NCBI RefSeq assembly: GCF_008831285.2 | Contig: NC_045138.2 | Location: 5,983,205 to 6,047,204, forward strand | Length of the DNA stretch: 64,000 nucleotides | Source of the DNA: Nymphaea colorata | Taxonomy: Eukaryota > Streptophyta > Magnoliopsida > Nymphaeales > Nymphaeaceae | Direction of reading: 5' to 3' | Shown here: piece by piece, positions 22,742 to 35,500 of the stretch | Numbering within the stretch: position 1 is the stretch's first letter | Layout of the letters: every line of letters starts with the position of its first letter | The notes under the pieces: generated by a model | What the model saw: only the letters and a program-made list of their open reading frames with translations | Databases searched by the model: none | What the model was told of the DNA's origin: nothing | Made by a program: the position numbers and the translations under genes

Positions 22742-25700
22742 CATAAGAGATAAAAATATTTAAGGGAGAAAACAAAGAGAGATAAACTGAGATTGATATA
22801 TAAAAGAGAGAAAATTTTTAAGAAGAAATTGAAGAAATAGGGAGACAAAGAATAAAAGAGAGAGGTAGAGAGGAAGAAATTGAAAAGAGAAATAAATTAA
22901 TATAAGAGAGAAAAAGTGAGCTTTTAAGAAAGAAGTCAAAGAGTAGCAAAGAGAAAAGGAAAAGAAGATTAATAAAGGAGTCAGAAAGATTGTAAGAAAG
23001 AAATTAAAGGGTGATGAATCCACAAAAGATCTAAAATGTAGACCATAGGACCATAAGTTGGAGTAGTCTGCCCCAACTTGTCAATTAACAATGAAATTGG
23101 CCCTTGTTTTAATTTATTTTCTGGCAAGTTACCTTGAGAGCTAGAAGCGGGAGAAGGTGACTAGGAGCTGACTATCACACAATCATGCAGCAGGAACATA
23201 ACAAATCTAAGGACTAACTACTAGCATCCAAGATTTCTCCACCATCATTATAAAAAAATAAAGATACTGAGAAAAATTTTTTTGATAGCATTACAAGTGG
23301 CTGATTGAACTTCAAGAAGATGAATTGCAATAAGAACAAAACAATGAACAACAACTTTTAACACAGATGGAAGAACAAAACAATGAACAACAACTTTTAA
23401 CACAGATGGAAGAGGGGGTGGGATAACTTTCCCCCTCTTTTATTAAAAGTTGTTATTCATTGCTTTGGCTAAATTGCAATTCATTTTCTTGAAGCTCAAT
23501 CATCCACTTGTCATACCATCAAAAATATTTTTCTCAATCTCTTTATTCTTCTACAATGATGGTGGAGAAATCTTGGATGCTAGTAGCTAGTCCTAAGATT
23601 TGTTATGTTTTACGTGCCAGTTAGCTCCTAGTCACCTTCTCCTACTTCTGGCTCTCTAGGTAACTTGCCTGCAAATAAATTGTTTAGATCTTTATGGATT
23701 CATGATTCATCTCCCTTTCATTTCTTTCTTGCAATTTTTTTCAGTCCTTTATTAATATTCATTTCCTTTTCTTTTCGTGATTTCTCTCTTCTCTCTCTTT
23801 CTCTTTGATTTCTCTCTTAAAAATCACTTTCTCTCCTTTTTATTAGTCTATTTCTCTTCAATTTCTCCCTATCCACCTCTTTCTTTTTCTTCTCTGTCTC
23901 TCTCTTTCTTCGATTTCTCCTTTAAAATTTTTCTCTCTTTTTTTTATTGATATCAGTATATCTCCCTTTGATTTCTCTCTTAAATGTTTTTTCTCTCTCC
24001 TTTATTAATTTCTCTCTTAAAACATTTTTTTTCTCTCTTTTATTAATCCCTCTCTTTCGATTTCTTTTTTGACATCTATCTTTTCCTCTCTCTCGTCAAT
24101 TTATTTTTTATTTGTATTTCTCTTTCTCTATCTTTTGTTAACCTCTCTCTCTTTTTGGCTTCTCTTTGATTTCTTATTTAAAATCTCTTTTTCCTCTTTT
24201 TGTTGATCTCTATCTTTCTTTTTGATTTCTCTCTTAATTTCTTTTTTCTTTTATTAATCTCTTGCTGTCTCTCCCCATTTTCTCTCTTAAAATCTCCCTT
24301 CTTCTATGTTTTATTAATCTCTTTCTATTTTTTTCTCTCTCTCTCGTTTTGATTTCTCTCCTAAAATCTCACTTTCTCTCCTTTTTATTAATCTATTTCT
24401 CTTCAATTTCTCCCTCTCCACCTCTCTTTTTTCTTCTCCGTCTCTCTCTTTCTTCGATTTCTCCTTTAAATTTTTTCTCTCTTTTACATATTAATCTCAG
24501 TTTATCTCTCTTTGATTTCTCTCTTAAGTTTCTTTTCCTCTCTCCTTTATTAATTTCTCTCTCTTCTTGATTTTTATATATGTATGTATATATATGTATT
24601 TATATAAATCTCTAATTTCTCTCTTCAAACATTTTTTTCTCTCTTTAATTAATCCCTCTCTTTTGATTTCTTTTTTAAAATCTATCTTTTCCTCTCTCTC
24701 TCTCTTCAATTTATTTTTTAAAATTTCTCTTTCTGTCTCTTTTGTTAGCCTCTCTTTCTCTTTTTCAGGTTCTCTATCTGATTTCTCTTTTAAAATCTCT
24801 TTTCCTCTTTTTGTTGATCTCTATCTCTCTCTTTGATTTCTCTCTTAATTTCTTTTCTCCTTTATTAATCTCTCGCTGTCTCTCTCCATTTTCTCTCTTA
24901 AAATTTCTCTTCTTCTCTCTTTTATTAATCTCTTTCTATTTAATTTTGCTCTTAAAATATTTCTTTTCTCTCTTTTCTTAATCTCTCTTTCAAAATATAT
25001 TTCTCTCTCCTTTATCAATCTTCATCTCTATATCTTTTCAGTTTCTTTCTCTCTTGAATCTTTCTCTCTCTTTTATTTCTCTCTTAAAGTATTTTTTTCT
25101 CTTTTTTATTAATCTCTTTCTCTCTCTTTTTGTTTCTTTTTAAAAATATATTTTTTATCTTTTTTATTAATCTCTCTCATCCCTCTTTCTCTTTGATTTC
25201 TTTCTTAAAATCTCTGATTACTTACTCTTTTATTTTCAAACCAAAACTTTAACCACATTCTTTTCTTCATTTTGTTGATTATCACCTATTGACCATTTTA
25301 TTAGTGTCTCAAAAGTATATTTTTCTTTGAGAAGTACATCATCAATATGATTGAAATACAACAAGAGAAGGAGAAGAGCCGCTTTCATCAACTTCTTTTA
25401 GGTAGACTATTCTTTCTCATAGACTGGGCCCATACTAAACAATGGGAAGGGTTTTCTCTTTCAGAGTAGACTATTCTTTGATTACTCTTTCTCTCTCCTT
25501 TATTTTTCACTTAAAGTTTCGCTTTGATTGTTTAACCTTTCTCCCTCTTCAAGTCTCTCTTAAATGTCTCTTTTTATTTTTTATTAATTTATCTATCTCT
25601 TTCTCTCTGTTTAGTGTTTTTATTTCTCTATATTTAAATCTCTCCCTCTCTCTCTCTCTCTCTGATTCATCTATTGAATCTTTTTTCTCTCTCTCTCCCT

Positions 25701-25900
25701 CTCCCTTTCTCTCTTTGATATCTTTCTTTACTTTTTTTTTAAATTCTTTTATTTCTTTTATTAATGTCTCTCTCTCTCAATCATCTATTTTTCTATCCAA
25801 ATATATTTTTTCAATAAAGGGAAGTGCATTCTTATCAAACTCCATTGTGCTTCTTCTCTCACCTTTGGGGACCGTTTGGCAATGAAAACAACTTGTAACT
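20990..25900. repeat. Giant imperfect palindrome of the GA/CT repeat family
   Basis: The left half is purine-rich (20990-21775 and 22020-23010) around a core at 21785-22010. The right half is pyrimidine-rich (23740-25220 and 25485-25820) around the complementary core at 25225-25480. The halves meet in a non-repetitive inverted repeat (23015-23690) whose axis is at about 23427, with AGAGGGGG against CCCCCTCT. The inverted repeat runs into the arrays: GATGAATCCACAAAAGATCT at 23013 pairs with AGATCTTTATGGATTCATGA near 23687. The core carries a recognisable conserved segment, AGAGAAAACCCTTCCCA against its complement near 25445. Open frames are low-complexity only. TA runs occur at about 22160-22184 and 22703-22733. 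Confidence 0.75.
23332..23410. repeat. 39-bp tandem duplication next to the palindrome axis
   Basis: The unit AAGAACAAAACAATGAACAA plus 19 further bases occurs at 23332 and again at 23371. Only one complementary copy is present in the right arm, so the duplication arose in the left arm after the palindrome formed. Confidence 0.85.
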
Positions 25901-26084
25901 ATTCCATGAAATACGCTAAAAGAACTTGGAGCAGATACATAAAATACTTAAATTAAGTGTTCTATGAATGTTCTCCAAGGATCATGACATATCATGTAAT
26001 TGTTACAAATTGGTCTCTTTACCACATAGGCACTTATGAACAGTTACATTTTTTGTTTTTTCCAACCTGAAGTTTTGTCTTATC

Positions 26085-26295
26085 AACATCAGTCCAGTTT
26101 CATACGTGATCGGAATCAATTGGAATCACATGCCTTTTTTCTTGTTTTCGATTCCTTTATTAATCTTAAAGCTCTTTTATGAATTTTTTTTCTCCGTAGG
26201 CACATGAGGAAAATCTTTTGGTATGGACATGGGGACTTTACGACCTTCAAGTTGAAGAAGAATCTCGCATTTGGTACTCGGACCATGACATGCAT
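26085..26295. repeat. Dispersed repeat also found, split, at 44680-44770 and 45570-45690
   Basis: TTTCATACGTGATCGGAAT, TTAAAGCTCTTTTATGAATT and ACGACCTTCAAGTTGAAGAA have counterparts in the same order at 44680-44770 and 45570-45690, where about 800 bp of other repeat separates the two halves. No gene. Confidence 0.6.
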
Positions 26296-26492
26296 GCACA
26301 TGCACATGTCATATGTGCACTAACGCATTTACTATAGCAACAATTATCAACAAAATGAGATGAATACACATATCATGTATGGACCACATTAATGCATATC
26401 TTGTGGCCATTGTAGCGAATATATGTCAGCAATATGGCCCATCCATGCAGATCATACATGTTTTATACATTCAACCAATAATTTTCTCTTTA

Positions 26493-26908
26493 AGCGGTAT
26501 TTGTATTTGAAGAGAATTGTAGAATTCAAGAATTAAAATTCTCATTTTCGATGAAATAGGAAGTGTGTTGTCAAAGAGAGAATTTTGATTCTGAAATTAT
26601 CGGTTAACTCTTCAATCAAAATTTTGGAATTGTGATTCTACACTAGGGGGTAAAATTATGTTTCAGAATTTTAAAATTTTTTCATCTATTTTAATACACA
26701 TGTCATGATGGTTTTACTTCATCAATTCTAGAATTGTAATTCCTGTTTTATCAAACGCATCGTTTTTAATTCTGAAATCAAAATTCCACATTACCAAACA
26801 CAAACAGAAACTAGAACTGGAACTTTCATTTCAATCTCAGTTTGATGTGTAATTTTGTTTCCAGAATTTTAATTCTATAATCAAAATTCAAGGCCATCAA
26901 ATGCCCCT
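26493..26908 (+). mobile_element. Tourist-like MITE, copy 3
   Basis: Its ends are AGCGGTATTTGTATTTG and GCCATCAAATGCCCCT, with TTA on both flanks (26490-26492 and 26909-26911). The body closely matches the element at 5200-5591, including AATCAAAATTCAAGGCCATC near the right end. Confidence 0.7.
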
Positions 26909-26914
26909 TTAAAA

Positions 26915-28643
26915 GTCGAGTTTTGTAATGTTACTCTACTTTAGATAACCTGTTAGGTTGGATGCAAACCTCAATGCAAACTCTACTGGGGTCTTATTGG
27001 ATCCGCAATGTAACCTGTTAGGTTACAGATTGAAAATTGTGAAAAACAAATAAAGGAAAAAACAGGAGACCTTCAAATAAGCCTTTACTTAGGCATTAAA
27101 CTATACAATGAAAGAAATAAACTCCTCAACATCCAATAACTCTCATCAAAACACATCTTCCAGCATTACTGATAGCAAATACAATCTTCTCCATGCCTTT
27201 TAGATCAATACGTACAGACTGCAACAACAAATCAAGTTCACCTCTTTTACATTTTTCTTACATATTTTGTATTGATTTTGAAATATTTTTTTTGGAGCAA
27301 CAAATCAAACGGGCCGAGCAAGGGGCTGCGCACCATTTTCATGCTTAATCACCCCTTGGGGAGTGATTTTGACCCTGTTGGGTGGACATTAGTCCTTTCC
27401 ACACCCCAAGGGTTATTTGTTGGGCTAATGGTCAATCCCACTTGGTCAAAACCTTTTTTTTAAAAAAAATAAAAATCATTCAAAAATACTTAGAATTCAC
27501 TTGTAAATTCAAGAAAATTCAAATTTTGAGTTCTGGCTCCAAAACTCTCTATATATTTACCCTCACAATCTCCTTTCTCTTGGGCATGAGCTAACTCTTG
27601 TGGAACATTTACTACTTTCTCACTTGAAAATCTAGAGTCTTCCAGAGATGCTCTCTCTTTCCATTTCTCTCTTAATCATTTGTTCTCCAACCTTGGGAGC
27701 AAGCTTCTTCAAGTTCACACTCTTCAAGTGAGTATGAGGGGATATCTTAGGGGGATACCTTCATCATCTTGCTGTTTCATTTAAGGCGACCCTAGGCTCA
27801 TTCAAAGGAGGAGACTCATTCCTAATATCATATATATTCGAGGTATGTACTCATCTTCTCATTTATTTTCATTTCCTCTTGCCACATCCCTATGGCCGTG
27901 CAAGAAAGCTCTAAAGATTTTTTCTCTAGAGTCAAGAACTACTCTTGAGTGCATCGAGAGTATGAGCAAGATGAAATAAATTTCATATCTTCATTTATTT
28001 TTAAAAATATACTTGTTATGTCGCTTTATTCATAATTTATGTTTGAGATGATGTTCATGCATGATGGATTAATTTTACTTAATTAATGAGCAAATACACG
28101 GATAGATTGAGTGTTTGGATTGGGGGTTTCTTCATTATTATGTTCATTTTTTAAGTTGGGATTTGTCCAACCCGGAAATGTCATTCACAAATATGTACAT
28201 GTTCACATATATCTTCATGTCATTATCACGTTTAGTTTTTCTCTTGATCACTGATTAGGAACTCCAATGAGTGCCTTGTTACGTTGCTCCTCATTTCATG
28301 AGTATTTGATTTTCTTTCATATCCAATGGTGGGAGAAATAAACTTTCTTATAATAAACAAAATAAATGTTCACGTACAAAAATATATAGAATCATGTTTT
28401 CTAAAAGATTTTCGAAAACTCTATTTAACGAGGTCTTAGAGACTTAACCTAATCTCTTCAATAAGCCCAAGTTTTTCTCTAATCTACATAGAAAAATTGA
28501 AGTCAGATATTTTTTAAGTTATTTCTTGATTTCAACTCTCATGAAAGCATATGCATATATATATATATATACGTGCACTTGACTTTCTCTCTTTATGATT
28601 TAACATATTCCTTTACAAATTCTTATACAGGTACATATATAAA

Positions 28644-28716
<73 letters not shown>

Positions 28717-29834
28717 TCTATTTTCTCTCTCTCTCTCTAAAATCTTTCTCTTTTTTTCTAAAATCTTATTCTCTCTTTCCATTCGATTTAATATTTCATT
28801 TTCACAAACTTTCATATATGTGTGCGTGTGTGTGTATATATATATATATATAAAAGTACGTATATGTCAACGTATCTCTCTTTGTTGTTTTTTTAATCTT
28901 TTATTTTGTGATTTTAAAATATCTTTCCCTCTCTCTTTTTTCATATTCATCTCTAATTAAAGCATTTTTTCTTTTCATTCTTTTAAATATTTTTCTCCCA
29001 AGATCTTTTCATTTACCGACTTCACTAAGACCCAAACTTAAGTAATGACCTAATATTGTAATAAGACTTGATAGTCTACAACCCTATTTCATTTTCAAAT
29101 TTTTTTTCTCTTTTCACCAAAAATATTTATGACAATTATAAAATGAGAAACTTAGACATTCATATTCACTTGTGAAATCACGAATGATCACAAACACCTT
29201 TATAAAAGAACTTAAGCTGGGATGAAACTCTAATTAGGTAGTAACCAAATTAGAGTAAATTATCAAACCTACTTAAAATTTAAGAGAACACTAAAATGAC
29301 TTCAAAAAGTGATCTTCAAAGGTCTCCAAATTATATTTGTAAAGATTTCTTAATGCAAAATTTTTCAAATCAAAATGTTTTATACTCTCAAATGATTCTT
29401 CAAAACTTGCTCAAAAATTTGAAACATCATTTTTAATATTTTCTCAAACACCACACCACATTTAGAATGAACAAATGTTTAAACAAAAATGAAATGCATC
29501 AAGAATAAGCATAGCCCTTGGATTGGTTAGTCCTGATAAAGTGCCAGGACCGGTCAATCCTCTTATCGACGGGTGAGTCACTTTCTCTTTTATTTCAAAT
29601 AAAGCCTCATTTTTTTTAAACACTCCAAAGACTAAAAGATTTTTGGGGATGCAAACACTATCGCTGAAAAGCCAACGCAGCTGTTTTGTCGGAACACTAT
29701 TGGATGGGCCTGCTAGTGACTGTGGGGGAGGAGCCATCGAGGCTCCCCTTGAGATGATGAGAGAGAGAGAGGAGATCTGGGACATTTTGGTTCTAAATCG
29801 AATGGCTAAATATTCATGTTCCCTTAATGTCATC

Positions 29835-29875
<41 letters not shown>

Positions 29876-31370
29876 GTATAACACATTCCCCATGCATGTC
29901 ATAATTTTGAAATCAAAAGCAAAATGAAATTTGAAAGTGTTACATGGCAGAAGCCTCTGAGACTAAAGAAATGAAGATAGAAAGTAAAGCATATGCCTCC
30001 TACATTAAATATTGTAAATAAAACGTCTAAGGGTTTTAGGAGATCAATCACACCATGATCGAATGCCAAAATCTTCCAAATGTTTAACAGCCAAGAATCG
30101 AGTCATTAGCCAAGTGTGTGTCATTAGTCTTAAGCACACTATGCTTGTTGAGTGCATTTGCCACCTGAACCAACATTACAAAAATAAAACAACATTAACT
30201 CAATAGAAGATACATTCATGACCAGAGGCTAATCCCACTCCTCGGAGTAAAGGCCGAAGCCTCCCCATTTGCCTCTTTCCCTTTATGGTCTAGAGCTGCT
30301 TTAGTGCTTCAAGTGAACCCAATAAAAGATATAAATCTGAAATACGTCATATTTAAAAGCCACTAATAGTTCCTCTGTGGGATATTTTGTTTAAAACTAA
30401 ATTCGATTCAAATCTGAATTTGATTTGATATTTAAGCATATCTTAATATGAATTTGGTTGGTGATATTTTTATATCTAAATCCAATCCAATTTTTTAATC
30501 AAATAATTTTTTTTTTCCATATACAATTTTTTCATAACAGTTGGCTCTGTTATCCGATCCAAGCTATATATTAGCATCCCTACCCACGAATTGAATCTGT
30601 TTTCAGCACAATAGATCTAGCAACTTGAATCGAACTTGCTTAACCTTAAGTCAAGGTCAACTCGTTCGGTTAACATGGTTCTAGCAAATGGTGATTTTGG
30701 AAACCATGAATAGATTTTTATTCTGCCTCAAATTTAAGGATCTCAACTTAAACAAGGTCAGACTTGGAACCCACAAATTGCAAAATCTACACCATGTAAT
30801 TTCATGATGTAATCTATGCATCTTACAAACAAATGATTTCATCATATCCTTCTTTAAAAATAATGATATGCAATCTTGAAAGTTTAAGATCTATGATTAA
30901 AGATCTATACGTGACATCAGAATTAAAATCTGTTAGATTTGAGGCAATCAAAAACCCCCAACAAGTCGGGCACAAAACAAATAAACAAGCCTAGTTTGAG
31001 CTGAAAGATTGAATTGAGTATATAATCAAATTGAACTTGGATCTTAAAAAACCAGCATTCAAATCCACATTCGATTAAACGTGTATATATGCTCTTATGA
31101 AATAGTCTAAACTTGGGGCGCATTATGCAGAGACTTCCTGGTTTCACTTATAAGGGGCTGTCTTCTTGTACCGGTAGAGGTCTCGCCACCTAGTACTGAT
31201 GTAGCTCTTGATCTTAAATGCAAGAGGAAGGAGGGAGGCTTCGACTCTTGCTCGGTATGTTGAAATTTGCAATTTTATGTATGGACTTTTGCTCTTATAT
31301 AAGATATGAGAACTATGGATTTTACAGTAAAAGTTTTGCCATCTTGTCAAAAATATGTAACATCAGATCG
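26915..31370. other. Intergenic AT-rich region, no gene recognised
   Basis: No reading frame with recognisable homology. Segment 27280-27900 contains a TATA-like CTATATATTTACCC (27550) followed by CT-rich sequence, as in a plant LTR leader, but no TG...CA ends, primer-binding site or pol domain could be matched. The minus frame 29833-29462 has no known domain. Several microsatellites are present. Confidence 0.45.
28649..28715. repeat. Compound (AT)n(GT)n microsatellite
   Basis: An AT run to about 28692 is followed directly by a GT run to about 28715. Shorter TA and GT runs lie nearby (28556-28571, 28817-28852). A similar compound TA/CA run is at 29835-29876. Confidence 0.95.
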
Positions 31371-31489
31371 AGTCAACACGGTGAGGCGCAACATCAAGCG
31401 CTTCGTGCCTGAGGCGCAAAAGATATATATACAGTTTTAAAAAAGAGTTAAAAACAGAAAAAAATGCCCGCGCGTTTTTTTCATTTCCC

Positions 31490-31614
31490 CAGCTTTTAAC
31501 GAGCGAAACCCTGCGCTTGTGTCTCCCTCTAATTCTCTGTCTTCCTCTCGACTCACGGCCGAGTCACGCCTCCTCTCTCCCTCGATTCTCACCGCGGGCG
31601 CCGGCGCCCCTCAG
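31490..31614 (+). promoter_or_regulatory. Possible non-coding first exon and promoter region of BOP1
   Basis: A locally GC- and CpG-rich, CT-rich stretch ends at CCTCAG followed by GTATCT (31615 onward), a good splice donor. A TATATATAC sequence lies near 31422-31430. This is the typical look of a plant 5'UTR exon about 1 kb before the proposed BOP1 start codon. Against it, repeat-like GAGGCGCAAC (31383) and CTTCGCCTCATGG (32350) sequences bracket it, so it may belong to an inserted element. No transcript evidence is available. Confidence 0.35.
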
Positions 31615-32563
31615 GTATCTCTTTCTCTATCTTTCTCTCCGTCCTTCTGTCGATGTCTCTCTCTCTCTCTCTCCGTCTGAGGAGTGGCCGCCCGCCACTC
31701 CTTCTCTCTGTGGGTGAGGGCCGTTGGTGGCCCTCCCTCTCATTTCTCTCTGTGTGCTGAAAACAGGGCTGCCATGGGTAGCCTTGGCCCCTCTCTCTTT
31801 ATTGCAATGTAAGCCCTCCCCTCGTCTAATTTCGTGGAATTTTCCAGCTTTTTTTTTGGCGTGAGGTGGTAAATCATTTCCGTCTGTAACTATACTTTCG
31901 TGGGGGCTTTATTCCAGTTGAGAATTCAACCGTTCCTATGTTTTCTAGGTCTTGCTTGTTTTTTTTTTTTTTTTTTTTAAAGGTACCATGTTAGGACAAG
32001 AGATTTTCTGCGCTTAGAAGCTATTGTTAGCATGGGTATACTACTGTTTAGAAGATTTTGCTAACACAAATCTATTTGAGGATGGCCAAATGTTTGTTAG
32101 ATGCTTTGAATATAATTTCGTGATTGTGAATATAACTTGTTTTATCTTGCATTATGAGTATAAATCAATTGTGGTTTGCATGGGCGTGTGTGTTTAAAAG
32201 ATGGTCAATATGAGTTAAATTTGTTCTTTTACATCGTTGTTTACTTATGCACTTGTTATTTTAGTTGTTTTTTTTGTTTTCCAAATTTTTCATTCTTAAC
32301 TATGGTTCAAAGCCTTGAGACTTATACCTCGCCTCATGATAGGTCCTCGCTTCGCCTCATGGCATTTAGTAACATTGTATGCACGTGTGTAACTGTAATA
32401 TATGGACGCACATGTGCAATTGAATATATTGATATTCATCAAAATGATATTACATTTAGTTTATCATCTTTGACTCATATAGCTGCTTTCTGTTTTCAGT
32501 GAGGGGAGCCAGCAAGGGATAACACATCTCCTTTTTGGTATCTTTTGCGCAGGCTTATTTACC

Positions 32564-35500
32564 ATGGTAAACTTATTAACTAAAGTCTAATATATACACC
32601 GCAATTTGTATTTGTGCTTAAACTTGAAATTGTATTTATATTTGCTGCAAGTTCTATCTTTTCTTCTTGAATTCTGTTATGTTGTTGAATTATGGGGTTT
32701 GTTTCATATTAAGATCTGATTTGTTCAATTGCCGAATCATGAATTCTAATTTCTATGTGTCTCATATTAACTCTTAAGGTATTGAAGTTGAAATTCTGTG
32801 TGTTGTAGATTGAAGTGTTTTTATATTTCCGTGCACTTAATTTCTTGTTGCTTTAGTTGTTCTTGTCGTTGATGTTGTTATCTCAATCTTGGTTTTCCTG
32901 TTTTGCTTGTTCATTTACAAATTTTAGTATTTTGAACCATATTAGGAGTCTTTTCACGCACAGAAGGCATTGTTTGGATGGGAGATACTACCATTTATAG
33001 TGTTTTGTTAGGACAAGTTGATTTGGCGATGAAACTATGTTCTTTGAATTGTTTTCAATATGATTCCATGATTGTAGTAAATTAAGATGATTGTGGTTTG
33101 CATATAATGGTCACCTATATTTAGGAAAAAAAAAATCATTGTCCAAGGTTATTGGTTTTTCATAGTTGCTTGTTGAAGTTCATTATACTGTCACATAATG
33201 CCATAATGCTATAAGCTCAAATTGCAGTCTACGACTTGCAGTCAATCCAATTTCTCTGCTCTCTCGAATTATGCTTGTTTCCCTTCTTCTTTATTAATGA
33301 GCAGAACTTGTGAAAATGCTGGAGTAATAGGCTTTATGATATTTTGGCCAAAACTTTTGGTATTACAAACGTATGGATTTCCATTAAGATTGTTGTGGTG
33401 TTTCATATATTATAGTTATAGGTTTTATTATGGTTTTCATTGATTTTTGTTATTGTTTTTATTGTGTTTCTCCATTATAGGTTGCTCTTGAGAGCATTGA
33501 TGTTAGAGAAAATGGTGGTATCGATGAAGAGGAAACACATATAAGAGTTGAAGAGAGCGACTCTTCAGAGGATGAGGTACATAGGCAAATGTTATAAATC
33601 TTACAAGTTATAGCTCTTCATCAATGATTTGAATGTGCAATTGAAGGCAATCATTTCACTTGATGATGATTTTTCTGTTGTTTTCTGTCTCTTTATCCTT
33701 AAGTTCTTGCTATTTTTTGTAGGTTCCTTCTAGAAATACTATTGGAGATGTCCCACTGAAATGGTATGAGGAAGAGGAACACATTGGCTATGACATATCA
33801 GGAAAGAAGATAAAAAAACAACCCCGAAAGGATAAACTCGATGCATTTTTAGCAGATACTGATGATTCAAAGAACTGGTAAGCTTTATTCAGTGCCTGTA
33901 TTCCCGTGCATGGCATGTGTGTCTTGCATACTTCATTGATAAAGCTATGCCAGTAAGGTATCATGAGGTTTTTTCTCACCTAGATTTTCCATCAGAACAA
34001 ACTTGTATTTATGTTTAAGAGTCTGTGTATGTAAAATAATGTTATTTGATTATATTAAACTTGTACTGCAGAAAACTAGGATTGGGTAAGCTGAAATAGC
34101 AGAGATATGTAAAGTGTAAAGCGTAAGCCAAGCCATAAGAAAAGGAAAAACAAAAAAAATATCAAAACTTTCATGTGTGTGTCCAGAGCTTTCCTGTTCA
34201 CTTTCTTTGTTTCTGTCCATTCCAGTTGCTTTTATATGTTGAACTTGTCATGCAGAAATGTGTGTGTCCGGAGCTTTTCTGTTCACTTTCTTTGTTTCTG
34301 TTCATTCTATTTGCTTTTTCATGTTGAACTTGTCATGCAGAAAGTTAGCAATAGGTAAGATTAAACAACAGAGATAGTTTTTATATATATGAAACTTTTT
34401 CCTTTATGTGCTTCACTTTTACATCAGTCCAATTTACAGAATTTGAAAAGTTACAACTGCAGACATGGTTCCCCGTATGTCAATTTTTTAGAGCTTATTT
34501 TATACTTGTTTTTCTGTTTATGTGCTTTACTTTTACTCCCGTGTAATTTAGAAAATATAAAAGCTGGCTCTTTAGACTGTTTTTATGCTTTTTGTCAACC
34601 TTCTTTCCTTTCTTTGACTGTTTAAATTTGGATGCTTCTGGAGGAAAGAAGCATTTTACGGCTTAAGAGTTCTGTATCTCTTTTCAGGCGAAGAATATAT
34701 GATGAATACAATGATGAAGAAGTGGAACTGACAAAAGAAGAGACTAAGATTATACAGAGCTTGTTAAGAGGAAAGACTCCACATGGTGATGCCAATCCTT
34801 ATGAGGTATGCATTCAAACATGCTTTGACAGGTTTTATTTGCTTTAACTTGTTAACCTTCTCAGTTTTTGCTTTGATCAGTGTTTTACATGCATCCCTCT
34901 TCGTTAAATCTTTGGTTCATAAATGCAGCCTTCTGTTGACTGGTTTGATTGGGAAGGAAAAGGGCATCCATTATCTAATGCTCCAGAGCCAAAGCGACGT
35001 TTTATACCATCAAAATCGGAACATAAGAAGGTAGTTTTAGTTGTGTTCTATAACTCCTTTCTCAGGGCTTCAGGATGAGATAACCTGAACTTGTTGCTTT
35101 TTTTTGGACTGGCTTTTTTTGTTGTTGTTTCAGGTGGTTAGCCTTGCTAGAGCAATCAGGAAAGGATTAATAAAATTTAGCAATCTAACAGAGGAAAATG
35201 ATCAGAGTTATTTAATGTGGGGTGATGATTCTAGTCCTAATGATAATGCAGAAAAGGGTTCAATCTATTTCCCACCACCAAAACCAAAAGTGCCTGGTAT
35301 TTTCATTTTTTACTCCTTTTTTTTAGTATCAAATTTAAGATATGCTGTATTTATTTCTGAGGAATGTTTGTTCTAGCGTTTGGGAGTAGCTTACATTTTC
35401 CTTTTCCTTTTGTGATGAAATTGACAGTGACTGGGTACACAAATATGCATGGTCTGCATGGTGACTTGGCCATGCCATGGCAACTTCATTTCTAATATCA

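Noticed and set aside
27540-27900. Possible LTR with TATA-like motif
   Set aside because: No paired copy, TG...CA ends, primer-binding site or internal retroelement domain was found.
28643-28960. Frames of repeated Ile-Tyr or Cys-Val (also 14197, 15678, 51701)
   Set aside because: Direct translation of TA and GT microsatellites.
29462-29833. 123-codon minus-strand frame
   Set aside because: No domain, no splice context and mixed repeat-like surroundings; probably chance.
31517-31717. 66-codon frame in the GC-rich stretch upstream of BOP1
   Set aside because: Pro/Ser/Leu-rich translation of CT-rich leader-like DNA, out of phase with BOP1 and without similarity to its N-terminus.
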